Part shown: positions 1 through 11,281 of the stretch, one piece after another
Layout of the letters: the number at the start of each line of letters is the position of its first letter
Numbering within the stretch: position 1 is the stretch's first letter
From: Juglans regia
Lineage: Eukaryota > Streptophyta > Magnoliopsida > Fagales > Juglandaceae
Assembly (NCBI RefSeq): GCF_001411555.2
Contig: NC_049902.1
Location: forward strand, 9,617,985 to 9,681,984
Direction: 5' to 3'
Length of the DNA: 64,000 nt
Made by a program: the position numbers and the translations under genes
Notes under the pieces: generated by a model
The model's input: the letters and a program-made list of their open reading frames with translations, nothing else
Databases searched by the model: none
Told to the model about the DNA's origin: nothing

Positions 1-127
1 ATATGAGTAACATATAGGCATGGAACCCTTTCAAAAAAAAAAAAATAGATAGGCATGGAACGGAATATTTACCATTTATGTTGCATCAATTTTTCTTCTT
101 TCTTTTTATTTCCCTTCCTCACCCATG

Positions 128-290
128 CCGCCCCCCCACTTTCCTTTTCTTTTTTTTCCTCTCTCACTTCACCATGCGTGGCTGCGCCCCAGTACCCCTC
201 TCCCACTTTCCTTTTCTTTTTTTCTCACTTCCCCCTTACGCCCCAGTACCCCTTCCTCCACTTTCCTTTCCCGGAGCCCCCCAGACAGCT
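128..290. repeat. CT-rich minisatellite, about 2.5 units
   Basis: A pyrimidine-rich block repeats roughly every 60 bases. Each unit contains a CCACTTTCCTTTTCTTTT core, and the first two units end in a CGCCCCAGTACCCC core. The reading frames over it are low-complexity and not gene-like. Confidence 0.6.
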
Positions 291-332
291 AGACAACATT
301 GTCGTCAGCCCTCTACCATCTAGTATGTCTCT

Positions 333-490
333 CTATTTGGTTGTTGAGAAAATGAAATGAGCTGAAAGGAACTAAAAGGAAATCGACAAATTTCTCACTT
401 TGTTTGGTTGTTCAGAAAATTTAAAAAAAATGAAAAGAAAATAATGAATTTGCAACTTGTTCTCTATTTGGTTATTGAGAAACTAAAAGA
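333..490. repeat. Three ~65-bp imperfect repeats (TTTGGTTGTTGAGAAA core)
   Basis: The core TTTGGTTRTTSAGAAAA occurs near 335, 403 and 466, each followed by an A-rich stretch. From 500 to 840 I see a G-rich stretch with only short frames and no recognisable gene. Confidence 0.45.
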
Positions 491-839
491 AATTGCAAAG
501 AAAAATCACTGAAAGGGAGGGGGAAGGGAGAAACGGTGGGAAAAAAAATTGTATATACCTGCCAGCAAGGAATGGGAGCAGCAAGACAACGTTAGTGGAT
601 TGCTGGTGCTGGCTCCGACGAACAACATCTGCTATTTGCTAGGATGGGGACGTTGGTTTGCAACAGTGGGAAGGGAAGGGGAGTGGGGTGCAGGGGAGGG
701 AGAAAACAAGATTTCAACGGACATGGGAGTACCACGTAGTTTGTGGGAATGAGATTCATTTGTGTCTCTAGCAGTCTTCTTTTTAAATTAATTAAGAGAT
801 TGAAAAAAATAAATGGTATTGAAAATATTTAGGGTTTTT

Positions 840-1003
840 GCTTTATATAAAAAAATTTTACAAAAATAAACTCATAAAACAACATAACTTAATGTGATAT
901 GTCATATCTATTTTATAATAAAAATAATTTTATAATCTGATATACCAAATCAAATCACATCACATCAGTTTATGAATTTTTTTATAATGTTGTTTTGTGA
1001 CCA
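840..1003. mobile_element. MITE relic, AATAAACTCATAAA-type termini
   Basis: The left side has AAAAATAAACTCATAAA and the right side has the inverted partner CAGTTTATGAATTTTTTTATA. The interior (GATATGTCATATCTATTTTATAATAAAA) resembles the elements near 32605-32757 and 23740-23850. No coding capacity. Exact ends and target duplication were not resolved. Confidence 0.5.
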
Positions 1004-1205
1004 AAGCATTTATCTAGATTATTCACCGTTTCATCGTAAACTACCATCAATCAAGCTCTCAAAACATGGGCGTGGAATAGAACCAAGTTAAAAAGGTATA
1101 TAGGGGATCAACAAGGTCCTTCTCTTCTCTCAAGAGTAAGGTGTGACTTTCTTTGCTACGACAACGTTTATGAGTCTCTCAAATTCAATTCTATAAAGTG
1201 TCAAT

Positions 1206-2660
1206 ATGGCTGATGATGACCTTTTTAAACTCTGGAAAGGCCTCAAACTTACAGAGGAGGAAGAGCAAGTGTTTCAATTATTGGAAGAAATTGTTATTGA
1301 ATCAAAAGTCAGAAGGAAACAATGCCTTTTGGCACTAATCATAACAGGCAGAGGGCTGAACAAAGAGGCATTTAGATTAAAATAAAATGTCACAAGTGTG
1401 GAAACCAAAAGAATGGATAACATTCAAAGAAGTAAGGGAGAATCGATATCTTATAGAATTTCAAATGGAGTCTAATAAAGAGAAAATCATGCTTGGAAGG
1501 CCCTGGTCATTTGATAGGTCCCTGGTTGCTTTCCAGGAATTTGAAGGAAGTACTCCATGTGTTTTTATATTCTCACAAGAACCTTTCTAGGTTCAGCTCC
1601 CTAATCCACCTTAGCAAGTATGTCAAAGGAAGTTGGTGAGCAAATAGGGTCTGTCATTGGTAATGTTTTGATGGTAGATGTGGACAAATAAGGACTGGGA
1701 TGGGGCTTAGAGTTAGAGTTGATCTAGACATAACCAAACAACTTGATCAAGAAAGGTGGTTAGATGTTGGTGGAAAACAAATGTGGACTACCTTCAAGTA
1801 AGAAAAGTTGCAGAGGTTTCGCTTCCAATTTGGGGTCTTGAAGCACAAGGGAAAAGGCTTCTCATTGCAAAAACAAGGCAAGCAGTTGGCAGAAGGATCA
1901 TATATGCAGTATGGGCCTTGGCTCCAAGTACAGCCAGCTAAATCCAATGCATATGGAACCAAAAAATATGGAGGTAGGCCGGAAGTGGCCCAACCAAACA
2001 ATTGGCGGTAGCAACATTCAAATGCAGGAGATAGCAATGAATCCAAAACAAGCAAGGGAGAATCAATGGAGAAATTTGAGGCATAATCTAAAGAAGTTCT
2101 AGCTAATTTAGAAACTAAAGATTATGAATATATTCTAAACAATTTTGGTGGTTCAAAAACCAAGAAAATGAAGGGAAAGTGGTCTTACTTCATGAAGATT
2201 ACCATAATGGAGAGAAGTCCACAAAAGGTTATAGCTCTAAGAGAGAAAGTCATTCTCAATCTGCTACCACCGAGCCAGTGCCTGAGGACCCTTTAGTAGG
2301 TAAAGGTTTTCCTGCTAGAATGGATTTCAAGTCTTCTAATATAGGCCATAATAATGCTACCCTTTCAAAAAATTCTCCACATGTTTGCAGCATAGTCAAC
2401 ACCAAAGAAGTTTCTTTGTCCCCTAATAATTGTATTGATGTGTCAAAAAAGAAAACTAGCTAAAAGAGACGAGCTACAGAGGTTTCTTTGTCTAAACATG
2501 CTACTACTATGATTAATAGTGGGGACTATAAGAAAAGACATCCTAGAGTAGTGGTGGAGGAGCTACTGGCTATGCCATATGTTAAAAGACAAAAACAAAA
2601 AAAAAAGCTCATTCATGCAAGGAGTTTAACTCAGGAGGTAATGGTGGAGGCTGTTATGCA
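1206..2660 (+). pseudogene. LINE A ORF1 remnant (nucleic-acid-binding protein)
   Basis: The first codons read MADDDLFKLWKGLKLTEEEE, the usual start of plant L1 ORF1 proteins with a DUF4283-type N-terminal domain. The first frame runs to a stop near 1383. The piece 1387-1587 continues the domain (WKPKEWITFKEVRENRYLIEF, then GRPWSFDRSLV). A stretch near 1808-1935 aligns with the zinc-knuckle region of LINE B up to the QYGPWLQ motif, but its cysteines are lost. Fragments at 2179-2460 and 2488-2673 are the basic C-terminal tail. It cannot make a functional protein. Confidence 0.75.
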
Positions 2661-3147
2661 GTGCCACCAACAGTAATGAATTGCCTCAGTTGGAACTGTC
2701 AAGAATTGTCAAACCCTCAAACAATTTTAGAACTTCACTATTTGGTGAGCACAAAGAGCCCAAACTTTTGTTTTCCTCATAGAAACAAAGTGCGACAGGT
2801 GGAAGGCTGAGAAAGTAAGGAACCAGTTGGTTTTTAATAAGAGTTTTGTAGTGGATAATATAAGGTGGAGTGGAGGCCTAGCCTTCTATTGGAAGGATCA
2901 AATTGAAGTTGAACTTGAATCTTACACTCAAAGGCACATTTCACTCAAGATTACACAACTAGTCACAGGCAACAAATGGCTCTTAACAGGTTTCTATGGC
3001 AACCCATTGACAGAAAAAAGGAATGATAGTTAAAGGTTACTGAGAGAATTAAAGCCTTAAGAGAACATGGCTTGGCTTTGCATGGGAGACTTCAATGAAA
3101 TCCTTCACCAACCTGATAAAGTTAGAGCTGTTCTAAGACCTTATAAG

Positions 3148-3853
3148 CAGGGGTGGCAAATCATGTTTTCGGAGCGTATTCATGTTGTGTCAAGTTACAA
3201 ACATTCTACTATATAGGTCAATTCGAACCCAACCTGTTAAGCTAAACGTGTCAAACTTTCAAATTCTAACCCAACTTATTTAGATAACGGGCCGTGTTGT
3301 GTCATCTAGTTTGACCCGTTTAATAATAAATTACAAATAGGTCAACAGGACATAATTCATTTAAACTCGTTTCATGTAAATGAATTGAACTAACAAGTAT
3401 AACCCATTTGACCTAGTTAACATAATTTCACATCAAATTTAAAATCTATACTTATTAGCAGCCACAATATCTAAAAAAATAAGACTATCTACTAACAAAA
3501 AATATCAATATTTTTCAAATAGTAACATATAATAAAATAAATATTACAAATTCTACAATAACAAATATGTGTATAAGTCTATAATATTGCAATCTCAATA
3601 ATAAAAGCATAAATATATTGAGATATACCAATATTATAACTCAACAATAATAAAATTGTAATTTTGAAATAAAATCTAAACAGGTCAAAACGGGTTGATT
3701 TCGAGTTAAGCGGGTTAACCCGTTTATAAATCGTGTCTTAATGGGTCAACCCGTTTTTACTCGAACCCATTAACATCAAACAAACCCTCTAATTCTGTAT
3801 CGTGTTTGTGTTCGTGTTGAGTTCATGGGTCGTGTCACATATTGACACCCCTA
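3148..3853. mobile_element. Non-autonomous hAT element in LINE A
   Basis: The ends are CAGGGGTGGCAA and, inverted, TAGGGGTGTCAA. They are flanked by a perfect 8-bp duplication CTTATAAG (3140-3147 and 3854-3861), the duplication length typical of hAT transposons. Removing the 706 bp plus one duplication restores the LINE A sequence. There is no transposase frame. The interior carries repeated GACCCGTTT / AACGGGTTGA / GGGTTAACCCG motifs near both ends in opposite orientation, around an AT-rich centre. Confidence 0.9.
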
Positions 3854-4948
3854 CTTATAAGCAAATGAAAGATTTCAAAAAAGCCATTGAAGAGTGTGGC
3901 TTAAGTGATTTGGTCTACCAAAGATCACGATTTGCTTGGAGCAACAATAGATAAGGGAGCAACTTCACTAAAGAAAGATTGGACGGAGCATTGGGCAACT
4001 CTGCATGGTACAATCTATATGTTGAAACCAGTGTTAGCATACTTGCTGCACAAAGCTCAGATCACTACCCTATACTGATTAATATGGTGAATTTGATGGA
4101 TGAAGAAAGAGGAAGAAGCCATTCAAGTATGAAGCTAGATGGGCTAGAAGGGAAGAATGTAATGATCATATTAGGGAAGCCTGGACTCGTACCCCAACTT
4201 CTTTAAACATTCTGAAAGAAACCACTGATGGCCTAAAAAGATGCAAAGAAACTCTGAGGAGATAGAGCAAAGTAGCTTTCAAGAACCAAAAAGATCTCAT
4301 TAATGCTAAGCTCTATCATATTAAACAATTTCATGAGACAAATAAGAGTGTACACACAATGAGAATCAACTTTTTGATGAAGGAGGTGGATAGCCTGCTT
4401 GAAGAGGAAGATTTAAAATGGAAGTAAAAAGCTAAACAAAGATTGCTCAAGAGGGGTATAGGAACATGAAGCTCTTTCATATGAGTGCAAACTAGAGGAG
4501 GAAGACCAATACTATAAGCAACATCTCAGATGGGGAAGGGCATACAATACACACACATGAGGAGATCTGCTCCGTGTTCCAATGTTATTTCCAAGATTTA
4601 TTTTCATTCTTGCAACCTTCAAGGATAGAAGAATACTCACAATCCTTAGCTCTCATTGTTACTAAGGAGATGAATGAAAAACTTCTTCAAGATTGTACTG
4701 GCACAGAAGTTGAGGTAGCAATATTTCATATGAATCCATTACGTTCACCAGGACCTGATGGCTTTCCCGCAACCTTCTATCAAAATAATTGATAAACAGT
4801 AGGACAAGATGTGTGTGTAGCAGTCATAGAAGCTTTCAAAATAGATTCTTGGGTCAATGATCTCAATGATACTCACATAGCTTTAATCTCCGAGGTCACA
4901 AAACCAACCAAAGTTTCCGAGTTTAGGCTCATCAATCTTTGCAATGTG

Positions 4949-5085
4949 ATAAATGATATATGTAGTCCTAAGGTGTGCAAGCTCCGACACACTCCTTTTA
5001 ACAAAAGTGGGCAAGTCTATGACCCACATTAGAAAATTATTTTTTTAATGGGGGACCCTAGGACTGTATCATCTAGCATTACTCT
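4949..5085. mobile_element. 137-bp MITE inside the LINE A reverse transcriptase
   Basis: The flanks TGCAATGTG (4940-4948) and TGTAATGTG (5086-5094) form a 9-bp duplication with one mismatch. Removing the insert rejoins the conserved reverse-transcriptase stretch CNV-LYKIIVKVLANRLK. The ends are imperfect inverted repeats (AATGATATATGTAGTCCT versus AATGCTAGATGATACAGTCCT). A 9-bp duplication suggests a Mutator-type origin. A relative lies at about 7633-7829. Confidence 0.7.
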
Positions 5086-6775
5086 TGTAATGTGTTGTAC
5101 AAAATTATCGTCAAAGTGTTAGCAAACAGATTGAAATCTATTGTTCTAGTTCTTATATCCCTTACTTAAGTGCTTTTGTACCTGGAAGATTGATCACAGA
5201 CAATGTTATTGTCACCTATGAGTCTATGCATACCATAAAAAGTCAAATGCAAGGGAATGCTAGATTTATGGCTTTGAAGTTAGACATGAGCAAAACTTAT
5301 GATAAGATTGAGTGATCTTTTTTTGGAAGCTATTATGGAAAATATGGGGTTTTCTAGTAGGTGGATTGAGCTCATTATGAGATGTGTTTCCAAAATCTCT
5401 TATTCTTTTATCATAAATGGGACCCCCCACAAGAAATTCAAGCCTTCAAGAGGCATTAGACATGGTGATCCCCTATTACCCTATCTTTTCATATTTTGCT
5501 TTGAAGCCCTAAGTAACCTTCTCAATCAAGCTGAAGTTGCAAGAGAGTTAATTGGTGTTTCTTGGCTAGGGGTCAAATTCACATGAACTATCTATTTTTT
5601 GCATATGATAGGCTACTATTTTGCAAGGCTAACTCACTGGAATGGAGTAGATTGTTAAAGTTATTGGAGACTTATGAGCAAGCTTCAAGTCAGAGGCTTA
5701 AGAAGGAAAAAAAACTTCTATATTTTTCAACATAAATACTAAGGAAGAAACAAAATAAATAATCATAAGGATAGCTGGTATCAGGTCAACACAATCTTAT
5801 GAAAAATACCTTAGATTACCATTCCTTTTGAGAAGGTCTCGAGTAGGCTCATTCAGCAGTATCCTGGATAAAGTGAGAAAAAGGATTAGTATTTGGAAGA
5901 TGAAGTTCCTCTCACAAGTTGGAGAGGAAATTTTGTTGAAGTAAGAGATACAAGCAATTCCCATTGATTATATGAAGTTTTCAAAATTCCAAAGTTAATC
6001 TTGCAGAAGCTTAACATATTAATGTAAAGATATTGGTGGGGCCAGAAAGATAAAGAAAGAATGATTCATTGGGTCCAATGGCACCAAATGGGTAAGGCTA
6101 ATTTTTTTTTTTTTGGGGGGGGTTCTAGACTTTAAAGACTCAGAAATTTTCAACTTAGCAATGTTGGCCAAACAATGATGGAGATTGGTGCATAATACTC
6201 ACTCATTAGCTGCTAAAGTGCTTTCTCTCAATTATTATCCAAAGGAGGACTTCCATCAAGCTAAATTGGGCAAGAGTCCATCATATATTTGGATAAGCTT
6301 TATGGCAGCAAAATCACTTCTTGAAGAAGGCTTATTTTGGAGAGTTAAGAATGGAAAGGCAATCAAGATCTGGTTTGATAAATGGATTCCTCAACTCACT
6401 TCTTTCAAGATTCAAGCTGGTATCAATTGTTGCAAGAAGATGACTAGATAGTTGTTCTGATAGACCAAGATACAAGACAATGGAATATACAGGTTGTAAA
6501 AGTAGTATTCTTGAGTGCTGAAGCTGAACTAATTAGCAAGATCCCACTAAGTCCATGTTGTAGTTCTGTCAAATAGATATGAAGATGCACGATTAATGGC
6601 TCATTCTCAATCATTTATAAAGAGAAATATAAGAGAGATCTAAGGGATAACCATCTAGCAGCCACTACTAGAAAGAGAGGTGGGAAAGGTTGTGGAGGTT
6701 ATCAGTTCCAAACTCTGAAAAGATTTTCTTGTGGAAAACTTGTCATGATGCACTTTGAAAAATAAGGAAAGATTT

Positions 6776-6895
6776 GGTCCCGTTTGGATTTAGAGATGAG
6801 ATGAGTTGAGATGGTTTGTACATAGTAGTGAGATTTGTGAGTTAAAATTTATGAATAGTAGTGAGATAAGTTAAGATCTCAATCCAAACCGGCTC
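6776..6895. mobile_element. Short PIF/Harbinger-like MITE in LINE A
   Basis: GTCCCGTTTGGATT at the left faces AATCCAAACCGGCTC at the right. The interior has GAGATGAGATGAGTTGAGATGG, shared with the MITEs at 18765-18961 and 59408-59619. The TWA duplication was not clear here, so the ends are approximate. Confidence 0.55.
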
Positions 6896-7632
6896 GTGTT
6901 TTAAGAGTAGTTCACACATCCTAATATACTTCTGAAATAGACATAGCAAAAGTTGCATGATCTTAGGATGTTACACTAATCAGGCTTTTATTCTTACAGA
7001 AGTCAGTAGTGAATGGGTGGCACCTCCAATGGATGTTTCCAACATAAGTCAGTAGTGAATGAGTGGCACCTTCAATGGATGTTTCCAAGATCAATTGAGA
7101 TGCTTCCATTGACAAGACTCTGTGCAAAGTCGGAGTTGGTGCTATAGTCTGGGACTGGGAAGAAAAAGTAATAGCTACAATGAGAATGAACAAAACCTTG
7201 TTTCTAGATCCTCTGCTAGCAAAGACATATGCTAAACTTCAAATTACCATTTTCGGCATTGAGCTAGAACTTCAAAAGATCATATTTGGAGGTGACGGTA
7301 CATGAGAAAACTAGAACAGTAAGGGGATGTTAGTTACTGATGTAAAAAGCATGCTCACAAAGTTTGATAGTTGGTCTGTTAATCATGTTAAGAGGGATGC
7401 CAACAAAGTGGCTCATGCTCTAGGCAAAAATGCTTTGGTTATTTCAAATGTAATCATTGAGTTGGGGAAAACTCATAGTCGTAGTGAATCTCTCTTTTAG
7501 AGATTGATATGAATAAATTTTATTCGTTAAAAAAAAAAAAAAAAAAAGCTCTCAAAACACAACACATAAACCCAAAAGTTAAAAAGAAAAGAAAAGAAAA
7601 ACCTCAATTATTGAGCTCATAACCACTATTAA

Positions 7633-7829
7633 AATAAAGAAAAATGATATTTGCAGTCATAGAGTATGTAAGTCATAGAGTGCGCAAATGTCATACATTC
7701 CTTTTTAAAAAGTAGTAAATATAAGACTCACATTAAAAAATTAATTTTTCAATGATGGATCCTACTTTTTTTTAAATGAGAGTGCGGTACTTGCACAACA
7801 CATGACTTTATATAACATTACTCTTTGTT
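7633..7829. mobile_element. MITE related to the insert at 4949
   Basis: AAAGAAAAATGATATTTGCAG at the left faces ATAACATTACTCTTT at the right, imperfect inverted repeats. The interior (AAAAAGTAGTAAATATAAGACTCACATT, then AATGATGGATCC) parallels the 137-bp MITE in LINE A. No coding capacity. Confidence 0.5.
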
Positions 7830-8008
7830 AAATATGAATTGCTTATAATTAAACTTAAAAAGAAAATCCATAATATTTTGTATGAGACATTGAGAATTGT
7901 GTTATTTCTTTTATATCCTATGAAAAATATCTTTTGATTCAAACCTGTGGACCCTTTCAAAAAATAAAAAGGGGAGACCCTCTACTACAATATGGATACT
8001 TACATTTA

Positions 8009-8710
8009 GGACATGTTTGGATATTTAAAGTATCTTAAAATTTTGTGAATAATTGTAAAATTATTAGAGTGAAGATATTCTATTGCGTTTTAGGAAATAA
8101 GGGAGAAAAGTTAAACAAAAATATTTTTTAAAATAAGTATTATATTGGAATTTGTGGTAGTGAATAAATAAAGTAAAAAAATTGTTTCAATATAATTTTT
8201 TAATATAATTTATATTTTGAAATGTAAAAGTTATATTAATTTTTGTGTTTGAATAGTAGTTAGGTAATGATTAAATAAAAAGTTAAAAATTTGAAATTAA
8301 AAAATGCTTTATATTTCAGTGATGTTTAAGAATTAAATGGTGAGAAGTTTTGAGAATTCTATATTTGTCAAACATCCCTTAGGGGATGGCAAACATGAAA
8401 GTATCTCAAAATCTCTAAAATTTCTCATAATTTTATTTTCAAATATCACACAAATTTAAGACACTTTTCAATTTCAGATTTTCAAATTTTTTGTCTATTC
8501 ATTACCTAAAAAAATAACAAAACTTTAAAATAAAATAAAATTAAAAAATTATATTCAAACAATTTTATAATTTTATCTATTCATTTTCACAAACTTCAAT
8601 ACAATTTTTATTTTAAATATATATTTCAAAATTTAATAAAATATTTTTACTCAAACTATTACACTATTATTCACAATATTTTAAGATACTCTGAACATCC
8701 AAAGATGATC
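8009..8710. mobile_element. 702-bp fold-back element: two head-to-head MITE copies
   Basis: The two halves are inverted copies of each other over nearly the whole length, meeting near 8381 at CATCCCTTAGGGGATG. The left end GGACATGTTTGGATATT faces the right end AACATCCAAAGATGATC. TTA lies directly outside both ends (8006-8008 and 8711-8713), matching a PIF/Harbinger 3-bp duplication. Each half also looks like one complete MITE of about 350 bp with its own inner end, so this may be a MITE inserted beside its twin. No coding capacity. Confidence 0.65.
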
Positions 8711-8713
8711 TTA

Positions 8714-9078
8714 TAATTTTAAACTTCCTTAATTAGAGATACAGGTGCATGTGCGTGAAAAAAAGTTTGAGAATTTCCAACAAAATACTTATTTTTATTT
8801 ACAATTCTTTTAAAAAATTAATCCCAAATATCCTTTAATAAAATCCGGAAAATGTCTAATTTATTTTTCTTCTTTTATTTGGGTTTGAAAGCAGAATTTA
8901 CTTTATGAATTAATTTACGGTACAAACTAATTCCCCGTCACAATGAATTTAACAATTATAGTATATTTTCTATTTCTTTCTTTATTCCCAATGCTTTTGC
9001 ATTCTTCGACACATTTTCTTTTCTTTATCACATTGTCATTCTTCAACACCCAAAGTTATTTAGAGAATCCAAGAACTC
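8714..9078. other. AT-rich spacer, nothing recognised
   Basis: No gene, repeat or element end was recognised in this AT-rich stretch. Confidence 0.4.
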
Positions 9079-9683
9079 TGTTAATGCATAAATTCTCACA
9101 ATAGATTGGGATGAGAGAAATAATCATTCTCAGCCCACGATATAATTCAGACATTGACGATGCAATCAGAAGCCCATGAAAGGAGCATACAACGTTGGTA
9201 CAATGGTCGTACATATATCTATAGCAGTAAAGAATAAAAGAATATATGAAATGTAAATAGAGAATGAGACGCAAGAATTTACGTGGTTCGACATAAAACT
9301 TACGTCCACGAGTCTTTTGGAGGGCAAATTCATTATGAAGTGAGTATTTTACAGTTGCTCATGGTCCATTGTATCTCATAGTACAACAGGGGCCCGTGAC
9401 GCCTTTAGCCTAGAGAAGATGATATCTCTCGTGGTGAGGTTGAAGAAGATCCACCCCGTCCTCCCCCCGGAGTTGCCCTTAAGTCTCCTTTTATTGAGGC
9501 CTTGGGAGTAGTCGGCAAAATTGTCAGCTTTAACACTTCACCATATCCTTTTTGCGTGTCTGACTTGCCTTCTTCCTTCATCTTTTATTTTTTCTTGTCT
9601 CTTCCTTCATTTTACTTCCTAATGATTGCTTTACGGTGAACTGGGCCTATTGCGTCTTGAGTCTAGTATATTTACCCCTAACA
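9079..9683 (-). mobile_element. Probable solo LTR (minus orientation)
   Basis: Read on the minus strand it starts TGTTAGGGGTAAATA and ends GCATTAACA, a typical TG...CA LTR. Flanks AACTC (9074-9078) and ACCTC (9684-9688) form a 5-bp duplication with one mismatch. An internal block equivalent to TTACCCTCCAAA...ACCACGTAAAT is shared in layout with the LTRs at 19744 and 22241. No internal domain is attached, so it looks like a solo LTR left by recombination. Confidence 0.65.
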
Positions 9684-9688
9684 ACCTC

Positions 9689-10480
9689 ATCTTCTATTTT
9701 AATTATAGGGAGAAGATCAATATCTCTTGATATTGAAATTTATGACTTAACTCTTTATTTGTCTAAAAGATGAAGTGTAGTTGAGATAAAATCTCATTGG
9801 TCAAGTGATCAGTTTTTTATTTATTTTAATGATGAAATTGAGTCAATTGAAAAATATAACTAATTTGCTGTGAAAATTGAAGCTTTTTTAATTGGATGTA
9901 AAGTAAAAGCTACGTATAAATTGTGGGTAAAAAGTGTAATTACCTTAAAGTTTTAAAATCAATCATAAAAATACCAATAAGAGTGTTAGATTAATCTCAC
10001 ATTTTAGAAAATGAAAAAAAAAACTAATATATCTATAATAAAACAGCGAGTTTAGGGGTTACAGAATATTAATTCATGTGATAACTTGGACCAAAATGCC
10101 CCTTTACAGATCTTATGTTGAACTAAAATAATCCTTTTACATATACTGTATGAGTAGAGTACCCCTACTACAGCTCTAAGGTTAGGCTAAAATGTCTCTA
10201 CTATATATCCGAATGGTCTAAAATACTCCTACAACATATCAAATCAAATAGAAACAACCATGATCTAAATCAAACTAGCTGACCGACAATCAGAAATCTC
10301 TAGAATTATTGACAACCAGAAATCTCCATCTCTTATCTCTATCAATCATGGAGCAGACATAAACCCACGGCGGTATCATCAGCATGAGAACCAGTGACCC
10401 ACGACAGCACCATGGGTCAGCACAATCAAAACCAGACCAATGGTAGTGCCATAAGTACAAAGACCTACAACAACGCAGTG
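9689..10480. other. Spacer with no recognised gene
   Basis: AT-rich to about 10260. The short frames here have no recognisable protein features. Confidence 0.4.
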
Positions 10481-10659
10481 CCATGAGTTGACATCGACCC
10501 ATGGACATACCCAGAACCTCCGTGGGTCCAACTACTACATATCCGATGGAGCACGACTTCAACTTGGGTTCAGATTGACCAAGGGATGGACCATGGCACC
10601 AACGTGCATTCAAATCGACCCAAGAATGGACCATTTTGCCAGGGCGAGCACTTTGTCAC

Positions 10660-11150
10660 CCTATGCTCGTCTGGGTGGTAGATGCTTTTGTTGGCCTCTC
10701 CACCCGAGGTGCAAACACTTTTGAGTAGCATTTTGCCTCTCATAGTGTTCACCAAAGTAGCAAGCACTTTTAATCTTGTGATACTCACGTGGGTGGCAAG
10801 CACTTTGCCTCTAGTGGTGCTCGCTACCCAAGGGGCAAGTGTTTTTGCTCTTCACGACGCTCATCTCAAGGGTGAGCACTTTTAGTCTCCGTAGTGCTCA
10901 TCCAGGGACAAGCACTTTGCCACTCTGTGTGAGCACTCTTTGCTTGCCCAAGACTTAAGTGCTCTTTGCTCACCTCGAAGGAAGACAACCAGTTTTGCTC
11001 ACCCCTTCATGGTGCTTGCCCAGGTGGGAGCACTTTGCCACTATCTGCGATCACTCTTTACTCGCCCCGGGGCAAGTTCTCTTTACTTGCCTCGAAGACA
11101 ACCACTTTTGCTCACCCCTCTATAGTGTTTGCCCAGGTGGGAGATTCTGA
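10660..11150. repeat. Degenerate short-unit tandem repeats (GCAAGCACTTT core)
   Basis: A GC-richer block is built from diverged units of roughly 55-60 bp with cores GCAAGCACTTTGCC and GTGCTCACC. It ends in a clearer higher-order duplication of about 113 bp: the TTTGCTCACCCCT...GCCCAGGTGGGAG stretch near 10994 recurs near 11107. All frames over it are repeat-derived. It may be an internal piece of a non-autonomous LTR element. Confidence 0.55.
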
Positions 11151-11281
11151 TCAATGCATTACATTGTACCCTTCTAGTAGTTTTGATATAAAAAAGAAAA
11201 TTGTGATGAAAATACATGAAGAATACTAACTTTTTTTTTTTTTTTTGAATCAAAATATACTTCCTCCATTGATAACAGGAA

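Larger units (their letters stand above)
2676..7493 (+). pseudogene. LINE A ORF2 remnant (endonuclease, reverse transcriptase, RNase H)
   Basis: ORF2 begins MNCLSWNCQELSNPQTI, the apurinic-endonuclease-like start of plant L1 ORF2. The endonuclease continues at 2827-3030 (WSGGLAFYWKDQIEVELESY). Reverse-transcriptase blocks appear at 4574-4789 (SPGPDGFPATFYQ) and 5299-5583 (RGIRHGDPLLPYLFIF). The catalytic FADD block has become FAYD near 5595. The last part (about 7117-7490) is an RNase H domain with DPLLAKTYA and KRDANKVAHALG motifs. The gene is split by a 706-bp hAT element and a 137-bp MITE and has many stops. Confidence 0.8.
1067..7545 (+). mobile_element. LINE A: full-length but decayed plant L1 retrotransposon
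   Basis: A 14-bp target-site duplication AAGCTCTCAAAACA lies immediately before the element (1053-1066) and after its poly(A) tail (7546-7559, tail about 7529-7547). This defines a complete L1-type insertion on the plus strand. A 5' leader (1067-1205) precedes an ORF1 remnant starting at 1206. ORF2 remnants follow: endonuclease (from 2676), reverse transcriptase (about 4570-5900), a C-terminal region (6185-6450) and a type-I RNase H (about 7100-7490). Every frame is broken by stops and frameshifts. Later insertions sit inside it: a hAT element (3148-3853), a MITE (4949-5085) and probably a Harbinger-type MITE (about 6776-6895). It is an old, inactive copy. Confidence 0.9.

Noticed and set aside
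10290..10634. 114-codon minus-strand frame
   Set aside because: No family features; it borders the degenerate repeat block and has no supporting splice or start context.
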